A stretch of DNA of 64,000 bases from Noviherbaspirillum sp. UKPF54 (GCF_007874125.1 NZ_CP040128.1:3658001-3722000); one strand, 5' to 3'. Positions 16,939-25,823 are shown, counted from the first letter of the stretch. Program-made: numbers and translations. The notes: a model not told the origin generated them from the letters alone.

Positions 16939-17079
16939 GCTTCCTCCAGAATAATTCGTGTCATGCGAAAGCCGCCGCTTGCGTCTTTCGCAACAACGCC
17001 ATCATAGGGGCGCGAGGAAATTTGAAAAAGCGAAGATTACGGAAGGATCACTTCGAAAAAACAGGAACAATGCAATCCG

Positions 17080-18093
17080 TCACACCAGCTCCCGGTCGCT
17101 CAGCTCCTTCTTGATGTATGCGTAGAACACCGGCGCGGCGACCAGTCCGGGCAGGCCGAACATCGCTTCCATGGTCAGCATCGCGGCGAGCAGCTCCCAG
17201 GCGCGCGCGTTGATGTGGGAGCCGATGATCTTTGCGTTCAGGAAGTATTCCAGCTTGTGGATGACGACCAAAAACAGCAGCGACGTCACCCCGATGGCCA
17301 GCGAATGCGACAGGCTGACGATCACGATCACGCTGTTGGAGATGAGGTTGCCGATCACCGGCAATAGGCCGGCGAAGAAGGTGACCGCGATCATGCTCTT
17401 GGTCAGCGGCAGGTGGATGCCGGCCAGCGGCAGCAATATCGCGAGATAGACCGCGGTCAGCGCCGCGTTGATGCCGGCGATGCGGATCTGCGCAAACACG
17501 ATGCGCCTGAAGGCGTCGTTGAGGTTGACCACGCGCGCATGCAGCGCGGCGGCCAGCGGCTTGCGGTCGGGCGTGGAGGTGGTGTCGTACAGGGCTGCCA
17601 TGGCGCCGATAGCCATGCCCATCAGCAGATGCGCAATGGTTCGCCCCGCCTCCTGGCCGATGGTCTGCGCGTGCGCGGCGTGCGCGCGCAGCCAGGTGGA
17701 AATCATTTCGCGGATCGCTTCCGCACTTTCCGGGATATGCTCCTTGAGCCACGCCGGCATCTGCGGACGCGACGCCTCGACGATGTCGGCCAGCTTTTGC
17801 ATCAGCACCTGCACGCTGCCGGTATCGCTCTGGAAAAACGACACCGCGCCCCAGATCGCCAGCGACAGCAAGAGGACGATGATCGCCGCCAGCAGGGCGA
17901 CCGCGATCATGCGCGCGCGCTGGTCGCTGATGTTCTTGCCCAATAGCGGCGTGGGCAGGTGCACCAGCGAATACACCAGCAGCCCGGAAAACAGCGATGC
18001 CAGCAAGCCGTGGCGCAGCACGACCACGAGCGCGGCGGCGGCCAGCAGATAAGACGCAACAATGCTTAAATTGGACTTGTTTTGGTCGGACAT
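17080..18093 (-). CDS. AI-2E family (PerM-like) transporter
   Basis: This polytopic inner-membrane protein has about seven or eight hydrophobic segments arranged as in the AI-2E/PerM family: two near the N-terminus (LSIVASYLLAAAALVVVL; LFSGLLVYSLV), one near residue 65 (MIAVALLAAIIVLLLSLAIW), and a C-terminal cluster including SMIAVTFFAGLLPVIGNLIS and SVIVIVSLSHSLAIGVTSLLFL. GLLPVIGNLIS is the characteristic family signature. Members export autoinducer-2 in some bacteria, but for most, including this one, the substrate is unknown. The ATG at 18093 (MSDQNKSN) is chosen; the frame extends to an ATG at 18135 without a better ribosome-binding site. The gene is divergent from the old-yellow-enzyme gene, with about 86 bases between them. 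Confidence 0.85.
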   Translation of the reverse strand: MSDQNKSNLSIVASYLLAAAALVVVLRHGLLASLFSGLLVYSLVHLPTPLLGKNISDQRARMIAVALLAAIIVLLLSLAIWGAVSFFQSDTGSVQVLMQKLADIVEASRPQMPAWLKEHIPESAEAIREMISTWLRAHAAHAQTIGQEAGRTIAHLLMGMAIGAMAALYDTTSTPDRKPLAAALHARVVNLNDAFRRIVFAQIRIAGINAALTAVYLAILLPLAGIHLPLTKSMIAVTFFAGLLPVIGNLISNSVIVIVSLSHSLAIGVTSLLFLVVIHKLEYFLNAKIIGSHINARAWELLAAMLTMEAMFGLPGLVAAPVFYAYIKKELSDRELV

Positions 18094-18179
18094 GTCGGCT
18101 GTCGTCGTTGGCGGAAAAGGCGAAGCATACGACATATTCCGGCCGCTTCGCCAGTTCCAACCGTAAAGGAAATATTCTG

Positions 18180-19292
18180 ATGAGCAAACTTTTCTCGCCG
18201 ATTTCCCTGGGCCCGCTGTGGCTGAAGAACCGCATCGCGATCGCGCCGATGTGCCAGTATTCGGCGCGCGAAGGCGCGGCCACCGCGTGGCACACGATTC
18301 ATCTCGGGCATCTTGCGCTGTCGGGCGCGGGCATCCTGTTCATCGAAGCGACCGCAGTGGAGCCGGAAGGACGCATCTCGCCGGACGACCTGGGCCTGTG
18401 GTCGGAGGCGACCGAACGCGCGCTGGGCGAGGCGCTGGACGCAGCGCGCCGCCATTCGGACATGCCGATCGCGATCCAGCTCGCGCACGCCGGCCGCAAG
18501 GCGTCGACCCGGGTGCCGTGGGAAGGCGGCCAGTCGATTCCATCGTCGCAGCCGCGCGGCTGGCAGCCGGTCGCACCCTCCGCGCTGCCGTACGCCGCGC
18601 ACGACGAGGCGCCGCTGGCGCTGAACGCGGCCGGCCTGCGGCGCATCCGCGATGCCTTCGCGGATGCGGCCAGGCGCGCCGACCGGCTCGGCATCGACGC
18701 CATCGAAGTGCACGCGGCGCACGGCTACCTGCTGCACCAGTTCCTGTCGCCGCTATCGAACCGGCGCGAAGACGAATACGGCGGATCGCTGCCGAACCGG
18801 CTGCGCTTTCCGCTGGAAGTGTTCGACGCGGTGCGCGCCGCCTTCGGCGCAGGCAAGCCGGTCGGCGTGCGCGTGTCGGCCACCGACTGGGTCGACGGCG
18901 GCTGGGACATCGAGCAGACCGTGGCCTTCGCGCAGGAGCTGAAGCGGCGCGGCTGCGCCTTCATCGACGTCTCCAGCGGCGGCCTGTCGCCATTGCAGAA
19001 GATCGCGCTCGGCCCCGGCTACCAGGTGCCGTTCGCCGCGAAGATCAAGGCCGAAGCCGGCATGCCGACGATCGCGGTCGGGCTCATCACCGAGGCGCGG
19101 CAGGCGGAAGAGATCATTGCCTCGGGACAGGCCGACATGGTGGCACTGGCACGCGGCATGCTGTACGACCCGCGCTGGCCGTGGCATGCGGCCGCGCAAC
19201 TGGGCGCGCAGGTGGATGCGCCGCCGCAGTACTGGCGCTCGCAGCCGCACGAACTGAAGAACCTGTTTTCAGGCAATACGATGGTGCGTTAG
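18180..19292 (+). CDS. NADH:flavin oxidoreductase, old yellow enzyme (YqjM-like)
   Basis: The 370-aa protein is an FMN-dependent TIM-barrel ene-reductase that reduces activated C=C bonds using NAD(P)H. Motifs of the YqjM/XenA (thermophilic-like) class are visible: APMCQYSA near residue 24 with the class-specific Cys, IQLAHAGRKAS near 100, EVHAAHGYLLHQFLSPLSNRR near 175 with the substrate-binding His pair and Arg, and VALARGMLYDPRWPWHAA near the C-terminus for FMN phosphate binding. AAGGA stands upstream of the ATG at 18180. The gene is convergent with the metallophosphoesterase gene, one base apart, and divergent from the AI-2E transporter. Role is probably detoxification or metabolism of unsaturated carbonyls; the natural substrate is unknown. 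Confidence 0.93.
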   Translation: MSKLFSPISLGPLWLKNRIAIAPMCQYSAREGAATAWHTIHLGHLALSGAGILFIEATAVEPEGRISPDDLGLWSEATERALGEALDAARRHSDMPIAIQLAHAGRKASTRVPWEGGQSIPSSQPRGWQPVAPSALPYAAHDEAPLALNAAGLRRIRDAFADAARRADRLGIDAIEVHAAHGYLLHQFLSPLSNRREDEYGGSLPNRLRFPLEVFDAVRAAFGAGKPVGVRVSATDWVDGGWDIEQTVAFAQELKRRGCAFIDVSSGGLSPLQKIALGPGYQVPFAAKIKAEAGMPTIAVGLITEARQAEEIIASGQADMVALARGMLYDPRWPWHAAAQLGAQVDAPPQYWRSQPHELKNLFSGNTMVR

Positions 19293-19293
19293 A

Positions 19294-20421
19294 TCACGCA
19301 CTCACCAGTCTGACCCGCGTGATTTCCGAGGGCGCGCCGAAGCGTTTCGGTGGCCCCCAGTAACCGGTGCCACGGCTGGTGTACACCCACAGCTGGCGCA
19401 GGCGGTTCAGGCCGGCGATGTAGGGCTGCTGCATCGGCACGAAGAAATTCCACGGCAAGAACTGGCCGCCGTGCGTGTGACCGGACAGCTGCAGGTCGAA
19501 GCCGGCGTCGGCGGCGGCCGGCGCGCTGCGCGGCTGGTGCGCCAGCAGCACCTTCACCGCCACCTGCGGCGCGCCGGCCAGCGCCGCGTGCGGGTCGCTC
19601 TTGTGCGACGGGTCGAAATGATGTGCGGTATAGTCGGTCACGCCCGCCACCAGCAACGAGGTACCCTCGTGGCTGAGCACGACGTGCTCGTTCATCAGCA
19701 CCCGCAGGCCGAGGCGGCTCACTTCGGCGATCCAGTCGTGCGCGTTGGAATAGTACTCATGATTGCCGGTCACGAAATACGCGCCGTGCCTGGCTTTCAG
19801 GCGTGCCAGCGGCGCGGTGTGCGGCGCGAGCTGGTGCACGCTGCCGTCGACCAGATCGCCGGTGACGGCCACGAGGTCGGCTTCCAGGCCATTGACCCGG
19901 TCGACGATCCTGTCCAGGTAGCCGCGCTTGATGGTCGGCCCGACGTGGATGTCGCTGATCTGGGCGATGGTAAAGCCATGCAACTGCTGCGGCAGGCCGT
20001 CGATCGGCACCTCGACATCGACCACGCGCGCCACGCGCCTGGCATTGATGAAGCCGAGCAGGGTCACGGCGGCGGCCAGCAAGGGCACCGCCAGCGCGGA
20101 ACGGGCCGCCAGTACATCGCCATAGCCGCCGACGATGACGGCGCCCAGCAGCATCAGGTCGCGCAGCAGCGTCAGCACCAGCAGCGACGAAAACACGCCG
20201 AGCGCGAGCAGCCCGGCCCAGGCCACGCGGTCGGCCAGCGGCTGGCGCCGGATCGCATGCGACAGCAGGCCGGCGGGGATCAGCAGCACCGAAGCGGCCA
20301 ACGCGGCGGCACCAGCGGCTTTGAATGCGATGGCGACCGGCATGGCCGGCAACAGGCGCGCACCGATATAGATGTGCAACAGGGCCAGCAGGCCGACAAC
20401 GGTGAAGGTGCGCAATCGCAT
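19294..20421 (-). CDS. Membrane-anchored metallophosphoesterase (calcineurin-like, YkuE/YaeI type)
   Basis: About 130 N-terminal residues form four hydrophobic helices (RTFTVVGLLALLHIYIGARL, AAGAAALAASVLLIPAGLL, GLLALGVFSSLLVLTLL, LAVPLLAAAVTLLGFI). The remaining 240 residues are a dimetal phosphoesterase with motifs in order: ISDIHVG (about 156), VTGDLVDG (about 189), VTGNHEYY (about 219), LLAHQPR (about 292) and LSGHTHGGQFLPW (about 313). These supply the Asp, His and Asn ligands of the bimetal centre. YkuE-like relatives include lipid A or UDP-diacylglucosamine hydrolases, but the large membrane domain here leaves the substrate open. The active site would be cytoplasmic or periplasmic depending on topology. 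The gene ends almost touching the convergent flavin oxidoreductase gene. Confidence 0.9.
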   Translation of the reverse strand: MRLRTFTVVGLLALLHIYIGARLLPAMPVAIAFKAAGAAALAASVLLIPAGLLSHAIRRQPLADRVAWAGLLALGVFSSLLVLTLLRDLMLLGAVIVGGYGDVLAARSALAVPLLAAAVTLLGFINARRVARVVDVEVPIDGLPQQLHGFTIAQISDIHVGPTIKRGYLDRIVDRVNGLEADLVAVTGDLVDGSVHQLAPHTAPLARLKARHGAYFVTGNHEYYSNAHDWIAEVSRLGLRVLMNEHVVLSHEGTSLLVAGVTDYTAHHFDPSHKSDPHAALAGAPQVAVKVLLAHQPRSAPAAADAGFDLQLSGHTHGGQFLPWNFFVPMQQPYIAGLNRLRQLWVYTSRGTGYWGPPKRFGAPSEITRVRLVSA

Positions 20422-20611
20422 TGATGTTTCTTGTTTAAAAGAGAAAAGACTGCCATCCGGCGCGGCAGCGTTACCTGTTATGTCGGGATGAAATGTCGGC
20501 GTTCAATAGCCGCCTGCCCGAACTTGCGCCGGCACGCGCAGTCGAAAGGACAACGTTGCTGTCCTGTCATTCCGGCACGCCACTGGCGAACGGCGGCCTA
20601 CGAGGAAGATC

Positions 20612-20815
20612 ATGCATGCGTATATCGTGAAGACCGGGGATGGATACCTGTATCCGTTCGCCGACGATGTTTCCCTGACCGACAAAGAAGATCAGGCCGG
20701 GCATTTCCTGAGCATGGACGAGGCGCACCGGGTTGCCCAAGGACGCGGCTACCGCGAAGGAAGCTATGAAGTCCTCGCCGTCGAGGTGGACGAGCGCAGG
20801 CTGATCAGGCAGTAG
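20612..20815 (+). CDS. Small hypothetical protein (67 aa)
   Basis: MHAYIVKTGDGYLYPF begins a 67-aa soluble protein with a predicted beta-rich start and a helix around HFLSMDEAHRVAQGRGY. GAGGAAG stands 5 bases before the ATG, which supports translation. It has no membrane segment or known motif. Its last 11 bases overlap the 3' end of the convergent gene, so the two transcripts would be antisense at their ends. Function is unknown. Confidence 0.62.
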   Translation: MHAYIVKTGDGYLYPFADDVSLTDKEDQAGHFLSMDEAHRVAQGRGYREGSYEVLAVEVDERRLIRQ

Positions 20816-21161
20816 GCCGCGGCGGAGCGGCGCAGCGTTCCATGACGTCCGATGCCAGAGTGCGCTGGCGCTCGTCGTCCGCATCGACCGTCAGGACGAA
20901 CGTGCCGCGCCAAACCGGGTCGGAATTATTGTAGGCATCGGTGCGCTCTTCGCGGCTCATGATGAAGGGGCCGGGCGTGCTGCCCGGGCCCGTTCCCCTG
21001 TCCTTGGTATCGATCACCGCATTGCCCTCGACCGGGCCCGCTTCGTCCATGGTGGAATCGAGGTGCACGCAGTCGGGGGCAAAGCCTGCCCCGAGAAGCG
21101 CATCGCGCGCACGTTGCGCATCCGTGAAGCGATCATAAGCGCGCGCCACTGACTGTCCCAT
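20805..21161 (-). CDS. Hypothetical protein resembling general-stress 17M-type domain
   Basis: The start at 21161 (MGQSVARAYDRFTDAQRARD) is chosen over the longer frame because GGAG lies 7 bases upstream. The 118-aa product begins with a beta-alpha unit (VARAYDRFTDAQRARDALLGAGFAPDCVHL) reminiscent of the GSP17M/YflT fold, in which a short sequence matching a cofactor-like binding site is common. The rest is Gly/Pro/Ser-rich and ends with a second beta-alpha unit (GTFVLTVDADDERQRTLASDVMERC). The gene is convergent with the small 20612 gene, overlapping by 11 bases. A hairpin lies upstream of its start. The family assignment is tentative. Confidence 0.65.
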   Translation of the reverse strand: MGQSVARAYDRFTDAQRARDALLGAGFAPDCVHLDSTMDEAGPVEGNAVIDTKDRGTGPGSTPGPFIMSREERTDAYNNSDPVWRGTFVLTVDADDERQRTLASDVMERCAAPPRPTA

Positions 21162-21192
21162 CTTCATTCTCCATTGCATGATCCGCAGAACC

Positions 21193-21229
21193 AGAGGCAG
21201 CCGCGGACATTCGCGCCGCGGCTGCCTCT
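21193..21229 (+). terminator. Strong hairpin, possible terminator
   Basis: A perfect 14-bp stem (AGAGGCAGCCGCGG with CCGCGGCTGCCTCT, 9-base loop) is followed on the plus strand by CTTTTCC. It sits 32 bases outside the start of the minus-strand stress-like gene. It may stop plus-strand read-through or shape the leader of the minus-strand gene. Confidence 0.5.
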
Positions 21230-21379
21230 CTTTTCCTCTCTGACCCGCCGCGCGCGGCTAAGTGCCACCAGGATGCCGGCAGGTGCGCCACAGTTCAAAG
21301 TTGCCAATTTTGCATTACTTGCCTACACTGACCAATAGAAATGCAAATTTGATAACTCAGAATATAAAAAGGAGACGTC

Positions 21380-22528
21380 ATGCTGCGCAAAACGCTCGCC
21401 GCCCTGTTTTTCCTCGTCCTCACGCTGCTGGCCTATCTCGGGCTGGCGCCGGTGCCGATCGAGCCGGTCGCCTGGAGCGCACCGAAGGACGCCGGCTATG
21501 TTGGCCCGTACGGCGTCAACCAAGGGCTGGCCGGCATGCAGAAAATCTCGATCGGCGAAGAAACCGGCCCCGAGCATGTGGCGATTGGCCCGGACGGCAA
21601 GCTGTATGCGGCGGTCGCCGGCGGCAAGATCTTGCGCATGAATGCCGACGGCTCTGCGCGCGAAGTCTGGACCAACACCGGCGGGCGCGTGCTCGGCTTC
21701 GATTTTGACGCGCGCGGGCGCCTGATCGCGGCCGACGCCATGCGCGGCTTGCTGGGCGTCGATGCCGGCCCGCAGCACCGCATCACGGTACTGACCGACC
21801 AGGTCGACGTGGGCGGCGCCGCCGATCCGATCCGCTACGCCGATGCGGTGGTGGTGGCCGGAGATGGCAAGATCTATTTCACCGATGCGTCGCGCCGCTT
21901 CGGCCCGGCGCAATGGGGCGGCACCTTCCATGCCAGCGTGCTCGACATCATCGAGCATTCGTCGACCGGCCGCGTGCTGGTCTACGACCCGGCCAGCGGC
22001 AAGACCGAGGTGGTGATGAACGACTTGTCGTTCGCTAACGGCATTGCCCTGTCCGGCGACGGTCAATCGCTGTTTGTGGCAGAAACGGGGGAATACCGCA
22101 TTTGGAAGATTGCCGCCGATGCACGCCAGCTGAGCGCGAAAAAGATCAATCAGGCCGGCGGCGACACGCGGGCGCGCATCCTGCTTGCCAACCTGCCCGG
22201 CTACCCGGACAACCTGATGCGCGGCATGAACGGCCGCATCTGGGCCGGCTTTGCCAAGCCGCGCGGCACCGCCGCCGACGATCTGGCAGGAAAGCCATTC
22301 ATGCGCAAGGTGGCGTTGCGGCTGCCGCAGGCGCTGTGGCCGGTCCCGCCCGCCTACGGCCATGTGATCGCGTTCAATGAAGCCGGCGAGATTGTCGCCG
22401 ATCTGCAAGATCCGAGCGGCAGCTATCCGGAAACCACGGGGGTGACCGAAACCGAGCAGCGGCTGTATATCCAGAGCTTGCATGCGCCGGTGCTGGGCTG
22501 GTTGCCGAAGGATGCGGCAAAGCTGTAA
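21380..22528 (+). CDS. SMP-30/strictosidine-synthase-like six-bladed beta-propeller protein
   Basis: The 382-aa protein has an N-terminal hydrophobic anchor or signal (LAALFFLVLTLLAYLGLAPV). Propeller strands follow in the order GPEHVAIGPDGKLYAAVAGGKILRMNADG, GRVLGFDFDARGRLIAADAMRGLL, DAVVVAGDGKIYFTDASRRFG and FANGIALSGDGQSLFVAETGEYRIWKI. This pattern fits the SMP-30/gluconolactonase and strictosidine-synthase-like (adipocyte membrane-associated protein) group, whose bacterial members are mostly calcium-dependent lactonases or esterases. The DASRRFG and FANG segments lie where metal ligands occur in relatives. AAGGAGACGTC is a strong ribosome-binding site. The protein is probably periplasmic or membrane-bound. 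Substrate is unknown. Confidence 0.85.
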   Translation: MLRKTLAALFFLVLTLLAYLGLAPVPIEPVAWSAPKDAGYVGPYGVNQGLAGMQKISIGEETGPEHVAIGPDGKLYAAVAGGKILRMNADGSAREVWTNTGGRVLGFDFDARGRLIAADAMRGLLGVDAGPQHRITVLTDQVDVGGAADPIRYADAVVVAGDGKIYFTDASRRFGPAQWGGTFHASVLDIIEHSSTGRVLVYDPASGKTEVVMNDLSFANGIALSGDGQSLFVAETGEYRIWKIAADARQLSAKKINQAGGDTRARILLANLPGYPDNLMRGMNGRIWAGFAKPRGTAADDLAGKPFMRKVALRLPQALWPVPPAYGHVIAFNEAGEIVADLQDPSGSYPETTGVTETEQRLYIQSLHAPVLGWLPKDAAKL

Positions 22529-22675
22529 CGGGGCAGGCGCAACCGATCGCGCCCGCCTTGCAACGACCGATATGTCTACCCTAAACAGGAACTGCCAAGT
22601 TTGCGGCATGGTCAATCTGGATTGACCCGGCGACGCTAGCGTCCCCCGCATTCATGGGCTTACGTCAGACTAGCC

Positions 22676-23899
22676 ATGACCTTACCCAATCTCATGCTCG
22701 TGCAACCGCTTGCCGCGCCCGAGGCTGCCAACGGTACTCCCTTGCCCGAGATCATTCATCTGCTTCGACAGCACCTCGGCATGGATGTCGCGTTTCTGGC
22801 GGAATTCGTGCGCGGGCGGCGCGAGTTCCGTTATGTGGATACCGACGAGCGCGACTGTACGGTACGTAACGGCGAAGGGTGCACGCTGGAAGAATCGTAT
22901 TGCCAGCGCATCGTGGATGGCCGCTTGCCCGATCTGATTCCCGATGTTAACGATTTTCCCGAAGCAAAATCACTGTCGGTAACCCGGGAACTCAATATCC
23001 AATCCTATCTCGCGGCGCCGATACGGCTGGCCGACGGCACGGTGTACGGAACCTTTTGCTGCTACAGCCATACGCCGGACAATTCGCTCAACGAGCGCGA
23101 TCTGGCCATGATGCGGATATGCGCCGACATGGCTGCCAGGCAAATCGACCGGGAGCGCCAGGAAAAGCGGAAACGGCACGAGATGGAGGAACGCATCCGC
23201 ACGGCATTGGCGCAGGACGGCGTATCGATGGTCTACCAGCCGATTTACGCGCTGGCCGAGCGCAGGGTAGTTGGCTTCGAGGCACTGTCCCGCTTCGCCG
23301 GCGAGCATGGCAGCCCGCCGGATGTCTTTTTCAACGAAGCTCATGCCGTCGGGCTCGGCATTCCGCTCGAAGCCAGGACCATCGGGCTCGGACTGCGTGG
23401 CTTGCAAGAGCTGGCGCCGGAAGTCTATATATCGGTCAACATTTCCCCGGACACCATCCTGAGTCCGGCATTCGATGGCATTTTCCGGGACATGCCGCTT
23501 GAGCGCGTCACGCTGGAGATCACCGAACACGCCGCCGTCGACCGCTACCAGGAAATCGCCGACGTGCTGCGCCCGATCCGGGCGCGCGGTTTGCAACTGG
23601 CCGTGGATGACGCGGGCGCGGGCTATGCGAGCTTTCGCCATATTCTGGCCCTGGCGCCAGACCGCATCAAGCTCGATTGCAGCCTGACCAAGAACATCGA
23701 TACCGATCCGGCGCGCCGGGCCCTGATCGCGGCATTCGTGCGCTTTGCCGAGGATACCGCCGCGTCCCTGATTGCCGAAGGAGTGGAAACCGAAAAGGAA
23801 CTGGAAGCGCTGCTGCAGCTCGGGGTCGCCAAGGCGCAGGGGCACTTACTCGGCCGCCCGATGCCGATCGGGCAAGCAGCGCAGCTGCTGCACGTCTGA
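22676..23899 (+). CDS. GAF-EAL c-di-GMP phosphodiesterase
   Basis: Residues 20-165 form a GAF sensor (LLRQHLGMDVAFLAEFVRGR, IQSYLAAPIRLADGTVYGTFCCYS). Residues 185-405 are an EAL domain with no GGDEF. The catalytic set is largely present: FEALSRF (EAL), VNISPDTI (Asn), LEITEHAA (Glu), VDDAGAGYASF (Asp-Asp), DRIKLD (Lys) and AEGVETEKE (Glu). A phosphodiesterase splitting c-di-GMP to pGpG is therefore expected, gated by the GAF ligand. The protein is soluble. The ATG at 22676 has no strong ribosome-binding site, but the next in-frame ATG would already cut into the N-terminus. It is monocistronic and convergent with the TetR gene. Confidence 0.92.
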   Translation: MTLPNLMLVQPLAAPEAANGTPLPEIIHLLRQHLGMDVAFLAEFVRGRREFRYVDTDERDCTVRNGEGCTLEESYCQRIVDGRLPDLIPDVNDFPEAKSLSVTRELNIQSYLAAPIRLADGTVYGTFCCYSHTPDNSLNERDLAMMRICADMAARQIDRERQEKRKRHEMEERIRTALAQDGVSMVYQPIYALAERRVVGFEALSRFAGEHGSPPDVFFNEAHAVGLGIPLEARTIGLGLRGLQELAPEVYISVNISPDTILSPAFDGIFRDMPLERVTLEITEHAAVDRYQEIADVLRPIRARGLQLAVDDAGAGYASFRHILALAPDRIKLDCSLTKNIDTDPARRALIAAFVRFAEDTAASLIAEGVETEKELEALLQLGVAKAQGHLLGRPMPIGQAAQLLHV

Positions 23900-23938
23900 C
23901 TCCTGCGACGAAGCGCCTTCCCGGTCGCGCCGGGGCAG

Positions 23939-24619
23939 TTATTTGCCGCGCTTTTTCGGCGCGGTGCGCAGGATGAACGTGATCGCCTGCTCGGCCAGTT
24001 CCTCGATCGAGATGCCCGCGCCCGGCCGGTACCACTGCGCGCTCCAGTTCAGCGCGCCGAACAGCAGCAGGCGGTCGAGCCCGGTCGGCATGCTCCAGTC
24101 GCCGGAACGGTGCAGCGCATCGATCGCCTCGTCCCAGATCGCCTCGTAGCGGCCCATGAGCGCGGTGATCTTCCCGTAGGCGGACTTGTCCAGCGAGCGG
24201 GATTCGTACAGCAGCACAGGGATGAAATGATTGTTGGGGCCGAGCAGCGTCTTCAGGTGCGTCGTCACCAGCTGGCGGAACGCCTCGCGCGGCGGCAGCC
24301 CCTGGGCCGCGATCGCCTCGATATCCTGCAGCGAGCGCGTCATGCCCTGCTCCATCACCGCCACCAGGATGTCGTGCTTGGTCTTGAAGTGATAGAACCA
24401 GCTGCCGGCCTGCATGCCGGCGGCCGCGGCGATGTCGCGCACGGTGGTTTTTTCGTAGCCTTTTTCGCGGAACAGCTTGGCCGATTTCGTGATCAGATCG
24501 TTGCGGCGGCTGTCGTCTTCGCTGGTGGAAGGCTGTACGCGGCGGCCGCGCGCGGCCTTCGCCGCCGTGCCTGCTCCGGGCGCCTTGGCGCGGGCAGGCG
24601 TCGTCTTCGTGCTGGTCAT
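23939..24619 (-). CDS. TetR-family transcriptional regulator of the catabolic island
   Basis: After a basic, disordered N-terminus (TSTKTTPARAKAPGAGTAAK) the TetR DNA-binding domain is clear: RRNDLITKSAKLFREKGYEK, then the helix-turn-helix TTVRDIAAAAGMQAGSWFYHF. The remainder is a helical ligand domain with YESRSLDKSAYGKI and ALNWSAQWYRPGAGISIEELAEQ. The GSWFYHFKTKHDIL segment and overall form resemble TetR regulators of acyl-CoA and fatty-acid pathways. The start at 24619 has GAGAG about 13 bases upstream; ATG 24637 is the alternative. It lies 72 bases downstream of the BKACE gene on the same strand, so both probably share a promoter holding one of three similar operator sequences. It is the obvious candidate to bind those sites, with an acyl-CoA as inducer. 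Confidence 0.9.
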   Translation of the reverse strand: MTSTKTTPARAKAPGAGTAAKAARGRRVQPSTSEDDSRRNDLITKSAKLFREKGYEKTTVRDIAAAAGMQAGSWFYHFKTKHDILVAVMEQGMTRSLQDIEAIAAQGLPPREAFRQLVTTHLKTLLGPNNHFIPVLLYESRSLDKSAYGKITALMGRYEAIWDEAIDALHRSGDWSMPTGLDRLLLFGALNWSAQWYRPGAGISIEELAEQAITFILRTAPKKRGK

Positions 24620-24691
24620 TGTTCTTTGCGCTCTCATGGCGAAAGGAAGTGTCAGGTCCGCATATTGTAAAGCGCGAATGGTTTTCCTCGC

Positions 24692-25576
24692 CTATGCGAG
24701 TGCCGCCTCGGCCGGGGCGAGGCCCAGCATGTGGCGCGCCTCCTCCACGTTCGCGACTTCCCGCCCGGTGTTGCGCGCGCATTGCGCCAGCGCTTCGACC
24801 AGTTGCGCGTTCGAGCTTGCCTTGCCGCCGTCGGGCAAATAGAACGTGTCCTCCAGCCCGGTGCGCAAATGCCCGCCGAGGTCGGCGGCGCGCTGGTGCA
24901 GCGGCCAGATATTGGCGCGCCCGATGGCCGTCACCTGCCAGGCGCAGCCGGCCGGAATCAGGCCGGTCAGGATCGGCAGCAGCGCCGGATCGGCCGGCAT
25001 GCCGGATTCCACGCCCATGACGAAGTTGTAGTGCGCCGGCCCCGGGTACATGCCGGTTTTGACGTACATGTCGACGCAGCGCACGATGCCCAGGTCAAAG
25101 CACTCGAATTCGGGCAAGGTGCCGGTGTCGCGCATCGCCGCCAGGAAGGCATCGACCTTCTTCACCGGATTATCGAACAGCATCGGCGGCCAGGCCCAGG
25201 TGCCGGCCGAGGTCGCCTTCAGGTAGTTCAGCGAGCCGGCGTTGCAGGCGGCAATTTCGGGACGGATGGCGCGCATGCAAGCCAGCGGCCCCTCGATGTC
25301 CGGCCCGACCACGCCGGTGGACTGGTTGAAGATCACGCCCGGGCAGGCTTCGCGGATGGCCTGCGCGATCTCGCTGGCGACCTGCGGCTCCCACGAAGGC
25401 AGGCGCCCCATGCCCGGCTGCTGGCTGCGGAAATGCACATGCATGACGGTGGCGCCGGCGTCGAACGCGGCCTTCGCTTCGCGCGCCATCTGCTCCGGCG
25501 TGACCGGCACCGGATGCTGGGCGGGGTCGGTCAGCACGCCGGTCAGCGCGCAGGTGATGATCGCTTTCTGATTCAT
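24692..25576 (-). CDS. BKACE family beta-keto acid cleavage enzyme (DUF849, Kce-like)
   Basis: The BKACE family condenses a beta-keto acid with acetyl-CoA to give acetoacetate plus a new acyl-CoA, using zinc; the founding member cleaves 3-keto-5-aminohexanoate in lysine fermentation. The 294-aa protein starts KAIITCALTGVLTDP and has the metal His pair in ATVMHVHFRSQQPG (about residues 47-50), then GVIFNQSTGVVGPD, YPGPAHYNFVMGVESGMPAD and GLEDTFYLPDGGKASSNAQL, the usual family landmarks. HVHFR in place of the common HVHVR suggests a substrate subgroup. The start at 25576 has a strong AAAGGAG. It heads a unit with the TetR gene. Within this island it could process a beta-keto acid from the degraded chain; that is inference. 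Confidence 0.9.
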   Translation of the reverse strand: MNQKAIITCALTGVLTDPAQHPVPVTPEQMAREAKAAFDAGATVMHVHFRSQQPGMGRLPSWEPQVASEIAQAIREACPGVIFNQSTGVVGPDIEGPLACMRAIRPEIAACNAGSLNYLKATSAGTWAWPPMLFDNPVKKVDAFLAAMRDTGTLPEFECFDLGIVRCVDMYVKTGMYPGPAHYNFVMGVESGMPADPALLPILTGLIPAGCAWQVTAIGRANIWPLHQRAADLGGHLRTGLEDTFYLPDGGKASSNAQLVEALAQCARNTGREVANVEEARHMLGLAPAEAALA

Positions 25577-25640
25577 GTCGCTCCTTTCAGAAGACACAGG
25601 GCACGGCGCCCAATCTGGGTCAATATTTGCATCAATAATA

Positions 25641-25660
25641 ATTCAATCGCTTGCTTGAAT
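25641..25660. promoter_or_regulatory. Putative operator upstream of the BKACE-TetR unit
   Basis: The 20-bp imperfect palindrome ATTCAATCGCTTGCTTGAAT lies about 65 bases before the BKACE start. Its minus strand holds AAGCAAGCGATTGA (25643-25656), found again exactly at 35825-35838, and is close to the palindrome at 25824. It is a likely binding site of the island TetR regulator. Confidence 0.6.
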
Positions 25661-25823
25661 ACTAACCGGGGAGCGGATTCGTTGCAATGATTGTTTTCCC
25701 TCAATACCGGGGCGCGGGCCCACGCGGCAGTGGCGGCGCCGGAAATAGCCGGCAGCGAAAGGGATTGACGAAAATCACGAGTCGTCGATTGTGTCGGAAA
25801 TTTTTCACAACACGCCTTTATTC

